A DNA stretch of 8,978 nt. Source: an uncultured bacterium (GTDB taxonomy: Bacteria > Cyanobacteriota > Vampirovibrionia > Gastranaerophilales > Gastranaerophilaceae). The notes below the pieces were generated by a model, which searched no databases, was not told the origin of the DNA, and saw only the letters and a list, made by a program, of their open reading frames with translations. Position numbers and translations under genes: made by a program. Below, in pieces: positions 7,519 to 8,978 of the stretch (position 1 is the stretch's first letter; every line of letters begins with the position of its first letter). Location of the stretch: positions 1 through 8,978 of the forward strand of contig CASELB010000165.1 in the NCBI GenBank assembly GCA_949288685.1. Direction: 5' to 3'.

Positions 7519-7542
7519 GATTGAAATAAACACTTCTTTTTA

Positions 7543-7548
7543 AGTATA
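7543..7548 (-). promoter_or_regulatory. Putative -10 box of the GT5-like gene
   Basis: Read on the minus strand, TATACT within TTTTATACTT is a 5/6 match to TATAAT. Transcription would start near 7536, with a leader of about 29 bases. No consensus -35 is present at 17 bases. Instead, an A6T9 tract (7555-7569) sits there, which could act as an UP element or bend. Confidence 0.4.
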
Positions 7549-7612
7549 AAACGGAAAAAATTTTTTTTTGCTAATTTGTAAAGAAATATTAAGGATAATG
7601 TGTTAAATGAGG

Positions 7613-7648
7613 CAATTTTTTTATTAATTTGTACTTTATATATATAAG
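7613..7648 (+). promoter_or_regulatory. Shared upstream motif / putative promoter of the 7678 operon
   Basis: CAATTTTT (7613-7620), 11 bases, then TACTTTATATATATAAGG (7632-7649) repeat the layout found before the 2617 gene, with only a two-base (TT) difference inside the second half. TATAAG at 7643-7648 could be a -10 box. The distance to the ATG is about 30 bases, longer than at 2617. No TTGACA-like box was found. Confidence 0.4.
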
Positions 7649-7677
7649 GTTAGTTTTAAAATAGTAGGTAAAGGTAT

Positions 7678-8343
7678 ATGTTAGTGTCGGGTAATATTCC
7701 TGTAACACCTTATCAGGAGTTTGCATCCCAGAAAATATCTACTCTCGGAACAAGAGAAATATCGGGATATGCAAGCATAGTACAGGAAAAGAAAAGACAA
7801 AAAGCAAAAATTAAATACAGGAAAATAAAACCTTCAGATGTCATAATTGCTCCGGAGGGCTTGCCTGAGGAATATTACTATGAAGGTGAAGAAAACAGAA
7901 CTTCAATACTGAAAAGCGTGCGGCAGTATCTGAACTTTTTGCCGGACAAGACGCAGGAAGGAAATTTTTTCCTATCAGGTGTAGTCGATGAAGATGAAAG
8001 GTTACAAAAATACTTTAATGCGTGTTATTTGATATCTCATATTGAAGCGCCTGTACCATTAAATGGTGCCGGTACAGAGGCAATGCAGTCCCTTGTTGAG
8101 AAAAGCATGCTTGATGAAGAGACATGCGGACGCGTAATTTTGTATATGGTACAATTGTCGGAGGCGGATACCAGTCCGAAATTCTTTTATAAGTTAGGAT
8201 TTCGTTATATTGATGCTGATAGCAATACAGCAATGGAAAAATTTATTGAAACAAATATATTTGAATTTCGGGTTCAACCCGGGTATATGTATTTGCCAAA
8301 AGGGAATATACAAAAACTTTTGAGGTATGGGCATTTATTTTAA
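7678..8343 (+). CDS. GNAT-like acyltransferase-fold protein, function unknown
   Basis: This 221-residue soluble protein has no signal peptide or membrane segment. Its second half follows the order of a GCN5-related acetyltransferase: a beta strand YLISHIEAPV (117-126), a loop NGAGTEAMQSLVEKS (129-143) that resembles the acyl-CoA pyrophosphate-binding motif A (GxGT followed by a helix), a strand GRVILYMVQLSE, and SPKFFYKLGFRYID (166-179), which matches the motif B pattern FYxKLGF. The first 60 residues are basic and unlike GNAT, with a Lys/Arg-rich stretch at 38-51, then an acidic Tyr-rich patch (EEYYYEGEE, 64-72). The substrate is unknown. AAAGG is close to the ATG (3 bases), and an earlier AGG at 7666-7668 gives a more normal spacing. 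A GTG two codons later is a possible alternative start. The next gene follows after 15 bases, so the two form an operon. Confidence 0.8.
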   Translation: MLVSGNIPVTPYQEFASQKISTLGTREISGYASIVQEKKRQKAKIKYRKIKPSDVIIAPEGLPEEYYYEGEENRTSILKSVRQYLNFLPDKTQEGNFFLSGVVDEDERLQKYFNACYLISHIEAPVPLNGAGTEAMQSLVEKSMLDEETCGRVILYMVQLSEADTSPKFFYKLGFRYIDADSNTAMEKFIETNIFEFRVQPGYMYLPKGNIQKLLRYGHLF

Positions 8344-8358
8344 AAAGGAATTAATTGT

Positions 8359-8610
8359 ATGGAAGTGATAAAACCGGTTATAGTCAATCCCGGAGTAGTA
8401 AGCGGACCGGATATAAAATTACATACGAATAGTGTCAGAAGTTCGGATGCCAGAAAACGCATGGACGTTCTGGAGCGTGATGTGCAAAATAATGTTCAAA
8501 AATATTCCTATAAAACAAAAGAAAAAACTCCGCTTGTTGTTAAAATAGCAGGCGCCGGTGTTTTACTGGCAATTACGGCAGGATTTTTAAGGTTGCGCTA
8601 TAAGAAATAA
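8359..8610 (+). CDS. Small single-pass membrane protein, function unknown
   Basis: This 83-residue protein begins with a hydrophilic, basic domain containing RSSDARKRMDVLERDVQ (27-43), likely helical. It ends with one transmembrane helix (about 59-77, VVKIAGAGVLLAITAGF) and a basic tail, RLRYKK. It therefore looks like a tail-anchored protein with its N-terminus in the cytosol by the positive-inside rule, though that rule gives a mixed signal here. AAAAGGAA at 8343-8350 lies 8 bases before the ATG and overlaps the stop of the GNAT-like gene, so co-translation is likely. No homologous family is recognised. The gene could serve as a membrane adaptor for its operon partner, but that is inference. 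No terminator hairpin follows it. Confidence 0.75.
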   Translation: MEVIKPVIVNPGVVSGPDIKLHTNSVRSSDARKRMDVLERDVQNNVQKYSYKTKEKTPLVVKIAGAGVLLAITAGFLRLRYKK

Positions 8611-8628
8611 AAATTTTTAAATAAGTAG

Positions 8629-8657
8629 TTGACAATGAAAATTATGCATGCTAGTAT
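8629..8657 (+). promoter_or_regulatory. Strong sigma70 promoter upstream of structured RNA region 1
   Basis: A perfect TTGACA (8629-8634), exactly 17 bases, and TAGTAT (8652-8657, 4/6) form one of the two best -35 elements in the window. The predicted start near 8664 falls directly at the first GC-rich hairpin (8665). No credible protein start follows for more than 300 bases. Confidence 0.7.
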
Positions 8658-8663
8658 ATTTAT

Positions 8664-8830
8664 TGCGCGTATAAAGCTAATCTGTGTAGCGCGCTGTGTG
8701 TGGGATTGCCCACTATTACACTAAACCGAAATATAAAATAAGCACTAAATTTGGAGGTTTTCCGGCTGGCGGTAAACTCCGTTACCGGAAAGCAACTCTA
8801 AATTTTAAAATTGTAAACAAATATTATCAT
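8664..8830 (+). ncRNA. Candidate structured RNA or leader 1, family unassigned
   Basis: The segment starts at a predicted transcription start and contains three local hairpins. GCGCG 8665-8669 pairs with 8690-8694. GTGGG 8700-8704 pairs with CCCAC 8709-8713 across an ATTG loop. The third is a long stem at 8747-8805 (listed separately). The 5' and 3' ends do not form an evident closing stem, and no T-run terminator is seen, so it may continue into the following segment as one long leader. I looked for signatures of tmRNA, RNase P RNA, SRP RNA and the FMN, cobalamin, lysine, TPP and SAM riboswitches and found none convincing. A group II intron 5' region is possible, because GTGTG occurs at 8696-8700, but unproven. 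Confidence 0.45.
8747..8805 (+). repeat. Long imperfect hairpin, about 25 base pairs
   Basis: Ten pairs (8747-8756 with 8796-8805, one G-T) join nine pairs (8757-8765 with 8785-8793, one G-T) across a two-base AA bulge at 8794-8795. After a single C bulge (8766), a further six weak pairs (8767-8772 with 8779-8784) close a loop of TAAACT. The lower stem is AT-rich and the upper stem is built around TTTTCCGG and CCGGAAAG. The absence of a 3' T-run argues against a terminator. G-T pairs fit RNA better than DNA symmetry. Confidence 0.7.
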
Positions 8831-8837
8831 TCAAGTA

Positions 8838-8865
8838 TTGACAAAATAAATTGAGCAGATAATAT
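8838..8865 (+). promoter_or_regulatory. Second sigma70 promoter upstream of structured RNA region 2
   Basis: A perfect TTGACA (8838-8843), 16 bases and TAATAT (8860-8865, 4/6) predict a start near 8872. It lies 209 bases after the first TTGACA. It either drives a second RNA or is an internal promoter of one longer unit that continues past the window. Confidence 0.6.
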
Positions 8866-8871
8866 GAGATA

Positions 8872-8978
8872 GGTGACAATAAGTTGCCGGACGGTAAACG
8901 CAAAGTTTACTAAGGAAACGGAAGCCGAAGCGACACAGTGGATTAAATAGCGAAATAACTGTGACTTTAGAGCCCGCA
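8872..8978 (+). ncRNA. Candidate structured RNA or leader 2, truncated by window end
   Basis: Two hairpins are clear: GTAAAC (8894-8899) pairs perfectly with GTTTAC (8905-8910) around GCAAA, and CACAGT (8934-8939) pairs with ACTGTG (8958-8963). GTTGC (8883-8887) can pair with GCGAC (8930-8934) and enclose the first hairpin. Unpaired purine-rich stretches (TAAGGAAACGGAAGCC) are typical of structured RNAs with tertiary contacts. The segment may be a riboswitch-like leader of a gene beyond the window, a free-standing RNA, or domain I of a group II intron. The family could not be assigned from the sequence at hand. Confidence 0.45.

Larger units (their letters stand above)
7508..7677. other. Divergent intergenic region with A6T9 tract
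   Basis: This 170-base AT-rich gap separates divergent genes and must carry both their promoters. The run of six A followed by nine T at 7555-7569 is the type of sequence that produces intrinsic DNA curvature. To its right lies the motif shared with the 2617 gene. No ORF or RNA structure was seen in it. Confidence 0.5.

Noticed and set aside
8751..8801. Short TTG/CTG frame across the long hairpin, considered as a leader peptide or tmRNA tag
   Set aside because: The start codons are poor, it lies entirely within a strong stem, and its C-terminus (GKQL) does not resemble a proteolysis tag.
8747..8805. Intrinsic terminator for the 83-aa gene
   Set aside because: The 3' arm is followed by TAAAATTG and not a T-run, and a strong promoter lies between the gene and the hairpin.
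8873..8950. Small GTG-started frame of 25 codons ending in TAG
   Set aside because: It coincides with base-paired RNA elements and has only a weak GAGATAG before it. Its length is easily reached by chance.
8872..8978. RNase P RNA, tmRNA, SRP RNA, or a lysine, FMN, glutamine or c-di-GMP riboswitch
   Set aside because: Fragments such as AAGGAAAC, GCCGAAGC, ACGCAAAG and CTTTAGAGCCCG resemble pieces of these families. The invariant cores (for example GAGGAAAGTCC of RNase P, or the GGAAGCAGC part of SRP RNA) are missing or out of order.

Overview
The window is AT-rich bacterial DNA with short intergenic gaps, good Shine-Dalgarno sites and sigma70-type promoters. A cytosolic NagZ without signal peptide, a lipoprotein next to Lgt, and several large proteins of no recognisable family point to a diderm host-associated lineage. 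My best guess is a non-photosynthetic cyanobacterial relative (Gastranaerophilales/Melainabacteria). This rests mainly on the style of the unknown proteins, such as a low-complexity leader ending in NFKG on the glycosyltransferase, so it is an inference and not a demonstrated identity.

Layout. 80-1039 (+): NagZ-type beta-N-acetylhexosaminidase. 1119-1754 (+): TPR lipoprotein with its own promoter. 1757-2560 (+): Lgt, two bases after the lipoprotein. 2617-4614 (+): 665-aa unknown protein with a glycine/alanine-rich membrane hairpin. 4642-4671: bidirectional terminator shared with the convergent 4670-7507 (-), a 945-aa GT5 glycogen/starch-synthase-like protein with a C-terminal membrane anchor and an altered catalytic motif. 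7508-7677: divergent promoter region. 7678-8343 and 8359-8610 (+): a two-gene unit encoding a GNAT-like protein and an 83-aa single-pass membrane protein. 8611-8978 has no convincing gene, but holds two strong sigma70-like promoters, each followed by dense potential RNA secondary structure. The second structured segment runs off the window.

How the genes fit together. NagZ (peptidoglycan recycling), the TPR lipoprotein and Lgt (lipoprotein lipidation) form an envelope-related block, and the lipoprotein and Lgt are almost certainly co-transcribed. From 2617 onward the content looks lineage-specific. The 2617 and 7678 genes share an upstream motif that suggests common regulation. The most interesting points are the unassigned structured RNA region at the right edge and the membrane-anchored GT5 homologue, whose usual catalytic glutamate position appears to hold alanine. 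No CRISPR array, tRNA, rRNA, transposase or integrase was seen.
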